Part shown: positions 15,012 through 23,411 of the stretch, in pieces | How the letters are laid out: the number at the start of each line of letters is the position of its first letter | How positions within the stretch are numbered: the first letter of the stretch is position 1 | The notes under the pieces: generated by a model | Told to the model about the DNA's origin: nothing | Database searches by the model: none | Seen by the model: the letters and a program-made list of their open reading frames with translations, nothing else | NCBI GenBank assembly: GCA_002344975.1 | Contig: DDUV01000025.1 | Coordinates: forward strand, 1 to 27,575 | Direction: 5' to 3' | Source: Saprospiraceae bacterium UBA2329 | GTDB taxonomy: Bacteria > Bacteroidota > Bacteroidia > Chitinophagales > Saprospiraceae | DNA: 27,575 nucleotides | Position numbers and translations under genes: made by a program

Positions 15012-16534
15012 CAGAAGAAGCCGAGGGCCTTCTTGTCGTAAGAGATGAGCATGTTTTTGGTCTGGCGGTAGTGCGAGAGCATCATTTTGTGCGTTTCGCG
15101 GCCAATGCCCGATTTTTTGTACCCGCCAAACGGAGCGTGCGCCGGGTAGGCATGGTAGCAGTTCACCCATACGCGGCCCGCTTTGACGGCCCTCGAAATC
15201 TGGTAAGCCTGGTGCATGTCGCGAGTCCACACGCCGGCGCCGAGGCCGTACAGGGTGTCGTTGGCTATTTCCAGCGCTTCGGCTTCGTCTTTGAAAGTCG
15301 TCACACAAACCACCGGCCCGAAAATCTCTTCCTGGAACACGCGCATTTTGTTGTTGCCCTTCAGGATGGTCGGCTTGATGTAATAACCGCCTTCGAGGCC
15401 CTCGTTGTAGGCAGCCCCGCCGCCGGCCAGCACTTCGCAGCCTTCTTCTTTGCCGATCTCGATGTAGCGCAGAATTTTTTCGTACTGGTCGTTGGAAGCC
15501 TGCGCGCCCATCATGGTAGCGGGATCGAGCGGGTGCCCCAGTTTGATGGCTTTGGTGCGCTCTACCACGCGCTCCATGAAGCGTTCGTAAATGCTTTCCT
15601 GCACCAGAATGCGCGAGGGGCAGGTACACACCTCGCCCTGATTGAGGGCAAACATAACCGCGCCTTCGAGGCATTTGTCGAAGAAATCGTCATCGGCGTC
15701 CATGACGCTTTCAAAGAAAATGTTGGGCGATTTGCCGCCGAGTTCCAGCGTGACGGGCACGATGTTTTTGGAGGCATACTGCATGATGAGCTGGCCGGTA
15801 GTGGTTTCGCCGGTGAAGGCCACTTTATTGACACGCGGACTGGAAGCGAGCGGTTTGCCGGCTTCGATGCCGAAACCATTGACGACGTTGAGCACGCCGG
15901 GCGGCAGGATGCCTTCGATGAGTTCCATGAGGATCATGATTCCGACCGGCGTTTGTTCGGCGGGCTTCAGCACGATGCAATTGCCTGCAGCCAGTGCGGG
16001 CGCTATTTTCCAGGTAGCCATCAGCAGCGGGAAGTTCCAGGGGATGATTTGCGCCACTACGCCCAGCGGTTCCAGAATGTTCATGGAAACGGTATTGGCA
16101 TCCAACTCACTGACGGAGCCTTCTTCAGCGCGGATGACGCCGGCGAAATAGCGGAAGTGGTCAATGGCCAGCGGGAGGTCGGCGGCGCGGGTTTCGCGGA
16201 GGGCCTTGCCGTTGTCCCAGGTTTCGGCGCGGGCCAGCGCTTCGAGGTTGGCCTCCATCACATCGGCAATTTTGAGGAGGAGATTGCTGCGGGTGGTAGC
16301 CGAGGAGGCATTCCAGGAAGGCGCGGCAGCCCAGGCGGCATCAAGGGCCAGTTCGATGTCTTCTTCGGTAGAGCGGGCCACTTTGGTAAAGATTTGGCCG
16401 TCCACAGGAGAGAGGTTTTCAAAGTACTCTCCGCGCACGGGGGGCGTCCATTTGCCTCCGATGAAGTTGTCGTACTGGTCTTTGAATTTTGGTTTTTCCA
16501 CGGCGTTGGCGGTGGTGGTGAGAATGTCGCTCAT
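15011..16534 (-). CDS. aldB: NAD-dependent acetaldehyde dehydrogenase (AldB/ExaC/AcoD type)
   Basis: This enzyme oxidises acetaldehyde and other short aldehydes to carboxylic acids, in the cytosol. At 507 residues it has the family's usual length. Visible are IIPWNFP (163-169) with the oxyanion Asn, the cofactor motif TGETTTG (241-247), catalytic Glu264 in LELGGKSPN, and catalytic Cys303 in NQGEVCTCPSR. The C-terminus YRQTKNMLISYDKKALGFF is characteristic of the AcoD/ExaC/AldB subgroup. The DUF779 gene directly downstream and the divergent AraC-type regulator support this subgroup, whose members serve ethanol or acetoin catabolism. The 5' region shared with the regulator is the likely control region. 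Confidence 0.95.
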   Translation of the reverse strand: MSDILTTTANAVEKPKFKDQYDNFIGGKWTPPVRGEYFENLSPVDGQIFTKVARSTEEDIELALDAAWAAAPSWNASSATTRSNLLLKIADVMEANLEALARAETWDNGKALRETRAADLPLAIDHFRYFAGVIRAEEGSVSELDANTVSMNILEPLGVVAQIIPWNFPLLMATWKIAPALAAGNCIVLKPAEQTPVGIMILMELIEGILPPGVLNVVNGFGIEAGKPLASSPRVNKVAFTGETTTGQLIMQYASKNIVPVTLELGGKSPNIFFESVMDADDDFFDKCLEGAVMFALNQGEVCTCPSRILVQESIYERFMERVVERTKAIKLGHPLDPATMMGAQASNDQYEKILRYIEIGKEEGCEVLAGGGAAYNEGLEGGYYIKPTILKGNNKMRVFQEEIFGPVVCVTTFKDEAEALEIANDTLYGLGAGVWTRDMHQAYQISRAVKAGRVWVNCYHAYPAHAPFGGYKKSGIGRETHKMMLSHYRQTKNMLISYDKKALGFF

Positions 16535-16843
16535 GTTAATTGTTTATTTAGTTAAGGTGAAAAAATCATGTTGTAGCTGCGATCCTCCAATGTATTCCGA
16601 TGTGCTCGCACTTTAAAGGATATGTTGAACAGCAACTTTTCTAAAATTATCCACGTCATTTCGTTGATGATGCAAAATTGGATACGGAAGATCTGTGCGA
16701 GTTTGAACGATTCCGGCAAAAAGGTGTACAATACTCGCAAGCGCATCGGCGTCGGGCATTTTTTGCGGAATATTTGGACGGAAGTCTTATTTTTGGGGCA
16801 TAATCGTTGCATTTTAGTCCTAACCATTGAAATATTAAACGGC
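16535..16843. other. Divergent control region between aldB and the AraC-type regulator
   Basis: This 309-bp spacer separates two divergent genes. An open frame covers part of it (from 16622) upstream of the regulator's start, but its translation does not resemble the AraC family, and a promoter-like site lies within it. I see no strong inverted repeat that would be an obvious AraC operator, and no exact TAnnTTTG box facing aldB. Confidence 0.6.
16763..16795 (+). promoter_or_regulatory. Candidate promoter of the AraC-type regulator
   Basis: TTG at 16763-16765 (within TTTTTTG) and TATTTTTG at 16788-16795 are separated by 22 nt, within the 17-23 nt spacing of the Bacteroidota TTG-N-TAnnTTTG promoter. 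The site lies about 50 nt before ATG 16844 and supports that start over the earlier ATG at 16622. Confidence 0.45.
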
Positions 16844-17755
16844 ATGGAATTGGCCAAGTCCTTCTACAACGGCAGAAAACTGCAAACTTTGGTGGAAAAC
16901 CAAACCTCCTACACGCTGGAGAACGCCGCCATGCACGTTTTTGAAACCCACCAACAAGCACACGAGGTATTGCTCCAGTTCGAGCAGCCGGTATTGGCCA
17001 GTATGCTGGTGGGCAAAAAGGTCATGCACCTGCGCGACCATCAGGCTTTCGACTTCCTGCCCGGCGAATCGCTCATTCTGCCTTCCGGCGAACTGATGTG
17101 CATTGATTTTCCCGAAGCGGCGATGGACACGCCCACCCGCTGCCTCGCTATGGCGGTAGAGGAGAAAAAGATTTTAGACATCATAGCGCTGATGAACGAA
17201 ACCATGGCGCGGGCCGAAGGGCGCGAATGGCGCTTCATGGATTACAACTTCCACTTTACCAACGACATAGGCGTACACCACATCCTGCAAAGACTCATTT
17301 TTTTGTTCACCGAAAACCACGCCTGCAAAGACCTCTTTGTAGAAATGACGCTCCGGGAACTGATCGTGCGTATCCTGCAAGCCGATGCCCAAAAGGAATA
17401 CTTAGAAGGCGCCTCTGCCCTGAATGCCAACAATCGCCTCGCTTTCATCGTGCGGTACATCCGCGACAACCTCGACCGGCCGCTCAGCGTGGAAGAACTC
17501 AGTCGCAAGGCATACATGAGCGAGTCGAATTTCCATCGGGTCTTCAAAAACGAAATGGGCCTCACGCCGGTGGACTTCATCAACGCCGAACGCATCAAGT
17601 TGGCCGTGAGCCTCTTGCGCGACCCCGCCCGCAAAGTCAAGGACGTATATATGGAGTGCGGCTTCGAAAATCGCTCGTATTTCAACCGCATTTTCAAACG
17701 CTTTAAACAGGTTTCGCCCACCGAGTTTCAGGGGCAGGCCGATGCGCGATTTTAG
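16844..17755 (+). CDS. AraC-family transcriptional regulator
   Basis: The 303-residue protein has an N-terminal sensing domain of the AraC_N type (about residues 1-190) and two C-terminal helix-turn-helix motifs. The first is around LSVEELSRKAYMSESNFHRVF and the second around VKDVYMECGFENRSYFNRIFK, ending in the typical VSPTEF block. I chose ATG 16844 because family similarity begins there (MELAKSFYNGRK); the longer frame from 16622 adds 74 unrelated residues. It is divergent from aldB-DUF779, a layout found for regulators of acetaldehyde dehydrogenase genes, so it probably activates that operon in response to an aldehyde or alcohol signal. The ligand is unknown. Confidence 0.92.
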   Translation: MELAKSFYNGRKLQTLVENQTSYTLENAAMHVFETHQQAHEVLLQFEQPVLASMLVGKKVMHLRDHQAFDFLPGESLILPSGELMCIDFPEAAMDTPTRCLAMAVEEKKILDIIALMNETMARAEGREWRFMDYNFHFTNDIGVHHILQRLIFLFTENHACKDLFVEMTLRELIVRILQADAQKEYLEGASALNANNRLAFIVRYIRDNLDRPLSVEELSRKAYMSESNFHRVFKNEMGLTPVDFINAERIKLAVSLLRDPARKVKDVYMECGFENRSYFNRIFKRFKQVSPTEFQGQADARF

Positions 17756-17789
17756 CACCGTGTAAATGAGTCTGCGGTAGGTTCGGGCA

Positions 17790-17817
17790 GGGCGGCGGCG
17801 TTCAACGCCCCCCCCCC
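17790..17817. terminator. GC-rich stem and C10 tract between convergent genes
   Basis: GGCGGCGGCG followed by TTCAACGCC and a run of ten C (17808-17817) can form a short GGCG/CGCC stem. It lies between the convergent ends of the AraC-type gene (17755) and the response regulator (17823). No U-run follows, so a terminator role is weak. The homopolymer is also a likely place for length errors. Confidence 0.25.
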
Positions 17818-17822
17818 GCACA

Positions 17823-18569
17823 CTACCCGCCCAGCCACGCCTTGAACGCCGCTGCGCGCTCCCGGCTTACAAAAACCTCCTCTGCCGGAGCGGGTTTGAT
17901 TTCTAATTTGAGGCGACCATTGAAATGCGTGGCCACCCGCAGCACAGCATTGATGTGTACCATGAGATTGCGCCCCACGCGAAAAAAGCGGCGCGGGTCC
18001 AGCAATTGCTCCAATTCGTCCAAAGAGTGGTCTATAAAATGCTTTTTGCCGCCGGTGTCCAATGCCTGCGTGATGCCGTCGGCGCTGTAAAAACAGGCGA
18101 TATCGTCGGCGCGCAACATCTGAAAATGCCTGCCCGCCTTCACCATGAAGCGCTCTTTGTACTCGCGCGGACTGAAATACCGGGCCAGCGCGGCAAGATC
18201 GGGCAGGGCTGCCGGGCGACGTTGTTCCACTTTGTGAAGCGCCGCGGCCAATTCTTCAGGATCAACGGGTTTGAGCAGGTAGTCTATGGCGTTCACCCGG
18301 AAAGCCTGGAGGGCATACTGATCGAAAGCGGTGGTGAAAATGACGGGCGCGGCTACTTCCACCTGCTGGAAAATGTCGAAACTGAGGCCGTCGGCAATCT
18401 GGATGTCCATAAAAATAAGGTCGGGCGGCGGAAAGGTGCGCAGCCAGCTCACGGCGCCCTCTACGCTGTCCAAGGTTTCGAGGATGGCGGCATCGGGCCG
18501 GGCATCGCGCAGGAGCCGGGCGAGCTGCCGGGCGGCGGGCAATTCGTCTTCAATGAGCAGGATGCGCAT
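17823..18569 (-). CDS. LytTR-family response regulator
   Basis: The 248-residue protein has a receiver domain (1-120), with acidic E7/D8, phosphoacceptor Asp55 in DLIFMDIQ and the conserved Lys in LLKPVD. A C-terminal LytTR DNA-binding domain (about 140-246) follows, with FFRVGRNLMVHINAV typical of that fold. It is the output partner of the LytS-type kinase encoded just upstream; the two genes overlap by 20 nt. LytR/AlgR-type regulators control varied targets, often cell-surface or transport genes; here the target is unknown, and the neighbouring genes give no firm hint. Confidence 0.95.
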   Translation of the reverse strand: MRILLIEDELPAARQLARLLRDARPDAAILETLDSVEGAVSWLRTFPPPDLIFMDIQIADGLSFDIFQQVEVAAPVIFTTAFDQYALQAFRVNAIDYLLKPVDPEELAAALHKVEQRRPAALPDLAALARYFSPREYKERFMVKAGRHFQMLRADDIACFYSADGITQALDTGGKKHFIDHSLDELEQLLDPRRFFRVGRNLMVHINAVLRVATHFNGRLKLEIKPAPAEEVFVSRERAAAFKAWLGG

Positions 18570-19614
18570 GATGGGAAGGATGGAGTGAAACCAAAGGCAA
18601 AACTACCGTGAAATAACGATCCGACAGGATGACCTGCACCTCCCGGCCCGTGAGGATGCGGTAGCGGGTTTGTATGTTTTCGAGGCCGACGCCGGTAGAG
18701 GGCATGGTTTGGTTTTTGCGTTGGAGGTTGTTGCGCACAATGAGGCCGCCCTGCTCTGCAAACACCTCGATGTGGAGCGGTTTTTGGGCCGAAATGACGT
18801 TGTGTTTGATGGCATTTTCAAACAACATCTGCATCGTCAGGGGCACAATGGCCGTATCGGGCGGCAGCTCGCCGGTGCGCAGACTCACCAGCAGATTGTC
18901 GCCGAAACGCTCGCGCATCAGGAAGACGTAGGCGTCGAGGAAGTTCAGTTCTTCCTGTAAAGCAATGAGTTGCGCGTCGCGGCTTTCCAACATGTAGCGA
19001 TACACTTTGCTGAGTTGTTGTACAAAACGCACGGCGCGCTCCGGTTCTTCGGGAATCAGATATGTGAGGGTATTGAGGCTGTTGAACAAAAAATGCGGGT
19101 TCACCTGATTGCGCAGTCCCTCCAATTGACCTGCCAAACGCGCTTGCTCGGCTTGTTCTTTTTCCAAAAGAGCGGTTTTCCAAAGCGTGAAAAACCGCAT
19201 GCTTTCGTAAATACCGCTCACGGCCAGCAACATGAAATAGGAGGCAAAATAGGACTCGAGGTATTCCGGGTTGGCACGCAATTGAAGGGATTTCGGCAGA
19301 AACAATTCCGTGATAATCCCCACCACGGTGCAAGCCGAACCGACATACACGACGCACAGCGCGATGATCCACAACAGGCGGGTGCGCCACTGCCGAAATT
19401 CGGGAAAGCGCCGGGTAGCCCATATAAATATGCCCCGAACGCCCTCCCAAATGAAGGCCGTATAAAGCAGCGTATTGAGTATGGTGTACCAGTCGTAAGG
19501 CAGGTTTTTGAAAAAAACCAGCGGAATGAGCGCCGCCGACAAGGGGATGCCGATGATCCGCAGCAGGCGGTCGTCGAAACCGATACATTGCGCAGGCGTG
19601 CTGGTCGTTTTCAT
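18550..19614 (-). CDS. LytS/YehU-type sensor histidine kinase
   Basis: The 354-residue protein has about four hydrophobic segments in residues 20-145, then a short charged coil (LLEKEQAEQARLAGQLEGL) and the His_kinase domain, with phosphoacceptor His174 in NPHFLFNSLN. The ATPase part shows LFENAIKHNV (N box) and STGVGLENIQTRY (G box). There is no large extracellular sensor domain. It starts at ATG 19614, preceded by a TAGTTTTG box on the minus strand (19646-19639) that fits the Bacteroidota -7 consensus, though no -33 element is clear. The response regulator follows with a 20-nt overlap, so the two form one operon. Confidence 0.94.
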   Translation of the reverse strand: MKTTSTPAQCIGFDDRLLRIIGIPLSAALIPLVFFKNLPYDWYTILNTLLYTAFIWEGVRGIFIWATRRFPEFRQWRTRLLWIIALCVVYVGSACTVVGIITELFLPKSLQLRANPEYLESYFASYFMLLAVSGIYESMRFFTLWKTALLEKEQAEQARLAGQLEGLRNQVNPHFLFNSLNTLTYLIPEEPERAVRFVQQLSKVYRYMLESRDAQLIALQEELNFLDAYVFLMRERFGDNLLVSLRTGELPPDTAIVPLTMQMLFENAIKHNVISAQKPLHIEVFAEQGGLIVRNNLQRKNQTMPSTGVGLENIQTRYRILTGREVQVILSDRYFTVVLPLVSLHPSHHAHPAH

Positions 19615-19643
19615 GGCAGAAAGGTAGGTAGTTTATTTCAAAA

Positions 19644-20591
19644 CTATACACTTTGCCCGGTTTGAAACGAAGCTGCCATTTCCCGAAAACCTGTTTCGTA
19701 GGGCGTCGTTTCAAAGTCTGGAAATTGCCGGCGAAATTTCTCAAAACTCATCAAATAGGGCGTCTTGTTTTGGTATTGCATCTCTGCAACCTCCTTTAAT
19801 ACCTTGATAAACAAGGACAAAAAACCAAGCAATATGTCAGGCATAAAACCGGATTTGAACTGCGTGCCCAGCACCCTATTGAAAATTTCCGTTGCTTCTT
19901 CCGGCGTAATCGGCTCGCCCACCGGGAGGTGCCATACCTGCCCGTAAGCACTCTCTTCCAATGCAAGCGCTACCAATGCCCTGCCGTTGTCGGAGGTGTT
20001 GGCAAACGTATGCGGCACCCCCTTTGGCGCAATAGACAGCGGAGATTTGCCTTTGAGCATACGGTCTAAAAAGGAAACATACAAACCGCTGTTCACCGCT
20101 TGGGCGCCGTAAAAGTCTGCCGAGCGCCCGATAAGCGCGTCCACTCTTTTGTCTTCTATGGCTTGCAGCAACATGTCCGCCGTTTGCTTCCGAACAATTC
20201 CTTTCCGGCTGGTGGGATGTTGTGCATGAGTTTCATCAAAAGGCACAGCCAGGGGCGCCGGACCATACATGTAAATGTTGTCCAAAAAGATGAGTCTGGC
20301 GCGCACGGTTTCGCACACTTCTATGGTGTTCTGCATGAGCAGCGGCCACTGTTGTTGCCATATTTTTGTGCTATATGGCAGCCCGATGCAGAGGTAAACG
20401 TGGCTTGCGCCTTGCACCGCCCTCAGCAATTCGTCTGGGTTAAAAACGTCGGCGGCAGTCATTTCAAAGTCGCTGAAATGGGCGCTGCGTCCAATCGCCC
20501 GGAAGGGGAGGTTGCGCCTTTTCAATTCCTGTACGACAGCCCTGCCCGATGCACCCGATGCGCCTAATACAACATGCAATTCTGAACTCAT
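19644..20591 (-). CDS. NAD-dependent epimerase/dehydratase-family protein
   Basis: The 315-residue protein has an N-terminal nucleotide-binding motif, LGASGASG (9-16), and the layout of atypical short-chain dehydrogenases (epimerase or NmrA-like). DNIYMYGP contains the Tyr usually found in YxxxK, but the Lys three residues later is absent (YMYGP), so classical catalysis is doubtful. Substrate is unknown. I chose ATG 20591, just before the Rossmann strand. The frame also runs to a GTG at 20651, but that adds 20 residues encoded inside the hairpin repeat. It is on the same strand as the kinase downstream, 29 nt away, yet the kinase has its own promoter-like box. Confidence 0.85.
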   Translation of the reverse strand: MSSELHVVLGASGASGRAVVQELKRRNLPFRAIGRSAHFSDFEMTAADVFNPDELLRAVQGASHVYLCIGLPYSTKIWQQQWPLLMQNTIEVCETVRARLIFLDNIYMYGPAPLAVPFDETHAQHPTSRKGIVRKQTADMLLQAIEDKRVDALIGRSADFYGAQAVNSGLYVSFLDRMLKGKSPLSIAPKGVPHTFANTSDNGRALVALALEESAYGQVWHLPVGEPITPEEATEIFNRVLGTQFKSGFMPDILLGFLSLFIKVLKEVAEMQYQNKTPYLMSFEKFRRQFPDFETTPYETGFREMAASFQTGQSV

Positions 20592-20629
20592 CTCCTTATG
20601 TTTTTGTGCTGAAAAGATATAATTTGCGT

Positions 20630-20673
20630 TAAGCTGCAAGCTGCTAAACACTCAGTTTGCAGCTTGCAGCTTA
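20630..20673. repeat. Long perfect hairpin made of GCTGCAAGC words
   Basis: AAGCTGCAAGCTGC (20631-20644) and GCAGCTTGCAGCTT (20659-20672) are perfect 14-bp inverted arms. They extend by one base pair outward and by AAAC/GTTT inward past a bulged T. It lies between the end of the TonB receptor gene (20696) and the start of the next minus-strand gene (20591), where it could end the receptor transcript. The arm word also occurs at 6118-6133. Confidence 0.7.
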
Positions 20674-20695
20674 CGGCTTGTAGCCAACAGTTTCC

Positions 20696-23092
20696 TTAAA
20701 ATTCGAGTCTATACAGTATATCCGGGAAAAACCCGATCTGATTGGTACGTCCTACTTCTCCGCGCACCGGGTTGTAACGCATGGCGAACACATTGTCGTT
20801 GTTGGTCATGTTCTGAAAATCGAGGAAGAAGGTCTGCGACATCTTGCGTTTGCTGCTGTTGCTGCGGAAACCGATTTTGAAATCCCAGCGGAAGTAATCG
20901 TCCAAACGCAAGCTGAATGCCTGCGATTCTACATCGCGCTGAACACCGTCGCGGCGACTGGCCTCCAGGTCCACCGGCGTGTAAGGCCGCCCGCCGGCGC
21001 GGGTCACTTTGGTATCGAGGGTGAGTACCCGCCGACCGGCTTTGTCTAAGGGAAACTCCTTGCCCGCCAGCAAATTGACCACATAGCGCCCGTTGAATGC
21101 GGTGCTGCGTGCTATGCCGTCGCTGCCCTTGTATTGCGAGTCGAACAGCGAGAGGGTGAACAGGCCGTAGTACCCTTTGCTGAAGAATTTCTCAGCCGTG
21201 AATTCGATGCCGATGTTGGTACCGGTTCCGCTGTTGACGAGCGAGCCGCGATCGGGGAATACAAAATCTGCGCCGGCATTGAGCAAAGAAAAACTGCTCG
21301 AATACGGGTCCACGGGCGCTTTGCTGATCCATTGGTAATACGCCTCTGCTTTGAAACGCCAGTCGGGCGCGGGCGTAAAATCGTAGCCCAGCACCAAGTG
21401 TTGGTTGCGGGTGAAACCAAGTTGCTCATTGGTGGTAATGAAACTGCCGTCAGGACGGCGTTCGCGGAAGAAAAAGACGGGCAGCGGCTGGGTTTGGTGG
21501 TGCATGCCGTAGCCGAGGTTGAGGCGCGATGCAGCCGAGAGGCGGTAATTGAAGGCAATTCGAGGCTCGACGGCCAGATCTTCGGTTTTGGAAAAATACA
21601 GCGCCCGCAGGCCGGTGTTGAGCGTGAGGGCTTCGCCCATGCGATATTGGGTTTGCACAAAAGCCTCGCCCTGAAAAAAGCCGCCGTCGAAATTGCGTTG
21701 GTTTACCCAGTCTCGGAGGCCGTCGCCGTCTCGGTCGGGCTGCCCTTCGCGGCTGTCCACGCGGGTTTTGAGGTATTGCTGCTGGAGCAGGATGCCGGTG
21801 CGCAGACTCAGGCGGGCATTGATTTTATCGTTGTAAAAAGAAGACAGGCGCAGGGTGTTCAAGCGGTCGTTCACGTCGGTGAGTGGGAGCGGGCCGTTGT
21901 CGTCGGTCAGTTCTAAGTCTTCCGATTGGAAAGTGGTGCCGTTGTGCGAAACGCTGAGCACCGTGCGCAGGTAGGCCCGGTCGTTGAGCAGGATTTGGTG
22001 TTTGATACCCGCCACGCCGAAGCGGGAAGTGTTGTAGGCGTTTTGGCTCGGATTGGCAAACAGATCGGTAGAGTCCACGTCTTTGCCGAGGAAGTCAATC
22101 TTGCTGTCGCCGCCGATGCCGAACACGGAGAACCTGCCGGCTTTGCTTTGTCCCAGGTCGAAGTTGAAACTCAGGTCTTTGTACCTCGGCAGGGCAGTAG
22201 TGCCGAAGCTAAGCCCCACTACATCAGCCAGTTCTACAAAAGAATGGCGGTAGGAAATGAGGTAAGAACCGCCTTTAGATTTGTTGAGCGGGCCTTCGAG
22301 CAAGGCTTCCAGCCCCGAAAAAGCGCCCAATTGAAACATGTACTCGGCGCGCTCGCGGTTGCCCCGCCGCAGGTTGATGTCGAACACGCCGGCCAGCGCG
22401 TTGCCGTATTCGGCCGGAAAAGCGCCGGTAAGGAAATCGCTGTTGGCAATCAGGTTGGGATTGAGCGCAGATACCGGTCCGCCCGTGGTGCCGAGTGTGC
22501 TGAAATGGTTGGGATTGGGAATCGGAATGCCCTCCAAACGCCACAAGACGCCGGTGGGAGAATTGCCCCGGATGATGATGTCGTTGCGGGCGTCGTTGCT
22601 GGCCGCCACGCCTGCAAAATTGGCAACCAAGCGGCCCACGTCATTGCGCCCGCCGGAAAAGCGCATTACTTCCTCTGTGTTGAACTGCCGGGCAGAAATA
22701 GTAGCCAAATCATTGACGGCCTTGTCTTTATCATTGCCGGCTTTGACCACCACCTCGCTGAGCGACACCAAAGATTCCTCCAAACGGATATCGAGGATGA
22801 CCTCTTTGCCGGCAGTTACCAGCACGTTGGTCAGCGTGGCGGGTTCATAGCCGAGGTAAGACACGCGCAGTTCGCGGCGACCCACCGGTACGCCCGTTAA
22901 AGCAAAAGAGCCGTCCACATCGGTAACGGCGCCTTGCACGCCGGCGCTGTTCAGCAATTCCACCGTAGCGCCGATGAGGGGCATTTCGCTTTGGCGGTCG
23001 GCCACTATGCCTCGAATGGTTTGTGTTTGCGCCCACATAGCCTGCGCACCGAGGAGCAGCAGCAGGACGAAGAGCAGTTGTACATTTTTCAT
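20696..23092 (-). CDS. TonB-dependent receptor with carboxypeptidase-regulatory-like domain
   Basis: This is an outer-membrane beta-barrel receptor that imports large or scarce substrates using energy from TonB. The 798 residues start with a signal peptide (MKNVQLLFVLLLLLGAQAMWAQ), followed by a CarboxypepD_reg-like beta-sandwich (about 24-110) and a plug domain (about 130-260, with DIIIRGNSPTGVLWRLEG). The 22-strand barrel follows, ending in Phe (ILYRLEF). I chose ATG 23092 because the signal peptide begins there; the upstream frame adds 38 unlikely residues. No SusD-type lipoprotein follows, so it is not a classical polysaccharide-utilisation pair. The GNSPTG plug and lack of a SusC-type signature suggest a siderophore, vitamin or unknown ligand. 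Confidence 0.93.
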   Translation of the reverse strand: MKNVQLLFVLLLLLGAQAMWAQTQTIRGIVADRQSEMPLIGATVELLNSAGVQGAVTDVDGSFALTGVPVGRRELRVSYLGYEPATLTNVLVTAGKEVILDIRLEESLVSLSEVVVKAGNDKDKAVNDLATISARQFNTEEVMRFSGGRNDVGRLVANFAGVAASNDARNDIIIRGNSPTGVLWRLEGIPIPNPNHFSTLGTTGGPVSALNPNLIANSDFLTGAFPAEYGNALAGVFDINLRRGNRERAEYMFQLGAFSGLEALLEGPLNKSKGGSYLISYRHSFVELADVVGLSFGTTALPRYKDLSFNFDLGQSKAGRFSVFGIGGDSKIDFLGKDVDSTDLFANPSQNAYNTSRFGVAGIKHQILLNDRAYLRTVLSVSHNGTTFQSEDLELTDDNGPLPLTDVNDRLNTLRLSSFYNDKINARLSLRTGILLQQQYLKTRVDSREGQPDRDGDGLRDWVNQRNFDGGFFQGEAFVQTQYRMGEALTLNTGLRALYFSKTEDLAVEPRIAFNYRLSAASRLNLGYGMHHQTQPLPVFFFRERRPDGSFITTNEQLGFTRNQHLVLGYDFTPAPDWRFKAEAYYQWISKAPVDPYSSSFSLLNAGADFVFPDRGSLVNSGTGTNIGIEFTAEKFFSKGYYGLFTLSLFDSQYKGSDGIARSTAFNGRYVVNLLAGKEFPLDKAGRRVLTLDTKVTRAGGRPYTPVDLEASRRDGVQRDVESQAFSLRLDDYFRWDFKIGFRSNSSKRKMSQTFFLDFQNMTNNDNVFAMRYNPVRGEVGRTNQIGFFPDILYRLEF

Positions 23093-23408
23093 GTTTCGAT
23101 GTTTTTTTGTACAAACTTGCAGTTCCGACGCCCGCTTTTGCAACTGAAAAACGGTGAGTGGAAAAATAAGCGGGGTGAATGGCAGTGGAGGCGGGTTGAG
23201 CAGCACTCCCGGTTACGCCCGCCTCTGAAAAACCGGACATGAAAGCCTTATTTGGAATTTGGAGAGACGACAATAAATCATTGGACGAATTGCGCAAAGC
23301 TGCCTGGGGAGACCGGTTATGAAAGTACTTATTTATATGGTAAATTGAGTTTCTGTGCTTAGTGAAGGGGTGACTACCTGTGTAAATCCTTGCTGAGTCA
23401 CCCCTTCA
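23093..23408. other. 316-bp spacer with toxin-antitoxin-like scraps and a long inverted repeat
   Basis: No full gene is present. The part next to the receptor gene (23093-23238) shows no clear signal and no TAnnTTTG box facing the receptor. The middle holds a tiny plus-strand frame resembling the end of an antitoxin, and the right end holds a 16-bp inverted repeat; both are listed separately. Confidence 0.6.
23239..23348 (+). pseudogene. Possible remnant of an antitoxin/VapC-type toxin pair
   Basis: A 27-codon frame (23239-23322) encodes a product containing LFGIWRDDNKSLDELRKAAW. This resembles the C-terminal tail of small Bacteroidota antitoxins whose partner is a PIN-domain (VapC) toxin. 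Its TGA overlaps an ATG (23319-23321) that opens MKVLIYMVN and then stops; VapC toxins often begin MKVLID with this same ATGA overlap. The assignment rests on short similarity recalled from memory and could be coincidence. Confidence 0.35.
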
Positions 23409-23411
23409 CTA
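23360..23411. terminator. 16-bp perfect inverted repeat after the PAP2 gene
   Basis: TAGTGAAGGGGTGACT (23360-23375) and AGTCACCCCTTCACTA (23396-23411) are exact complements around a 20-nt loop. The right arm includes the TAG stop of the minus-strand PAP2 gene. It would fold at the 3' end of the lptF-PAP2 transcript. No clear U-run follows, so it may be an RNA-stabilising hairpin or a repeat rather than an intrinsic terminator. Confidence 0.5.

Noticed and set aside
15071..16555. 494-codon plus-strand open frame
   Set aside because: It lies entirely opposite the acetaldehyde dehydrogenase gene, whose catalytic motifs are complete; the antisense product shows no family features.
16622..16843. 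N-terminal extension of the AraC-type regulator
   Set aside because: The 74 extra residues do not resemble the family, and a TTG-N22-TATTTTTG promoter lies within the segment, so ATG 16844 is preferred.
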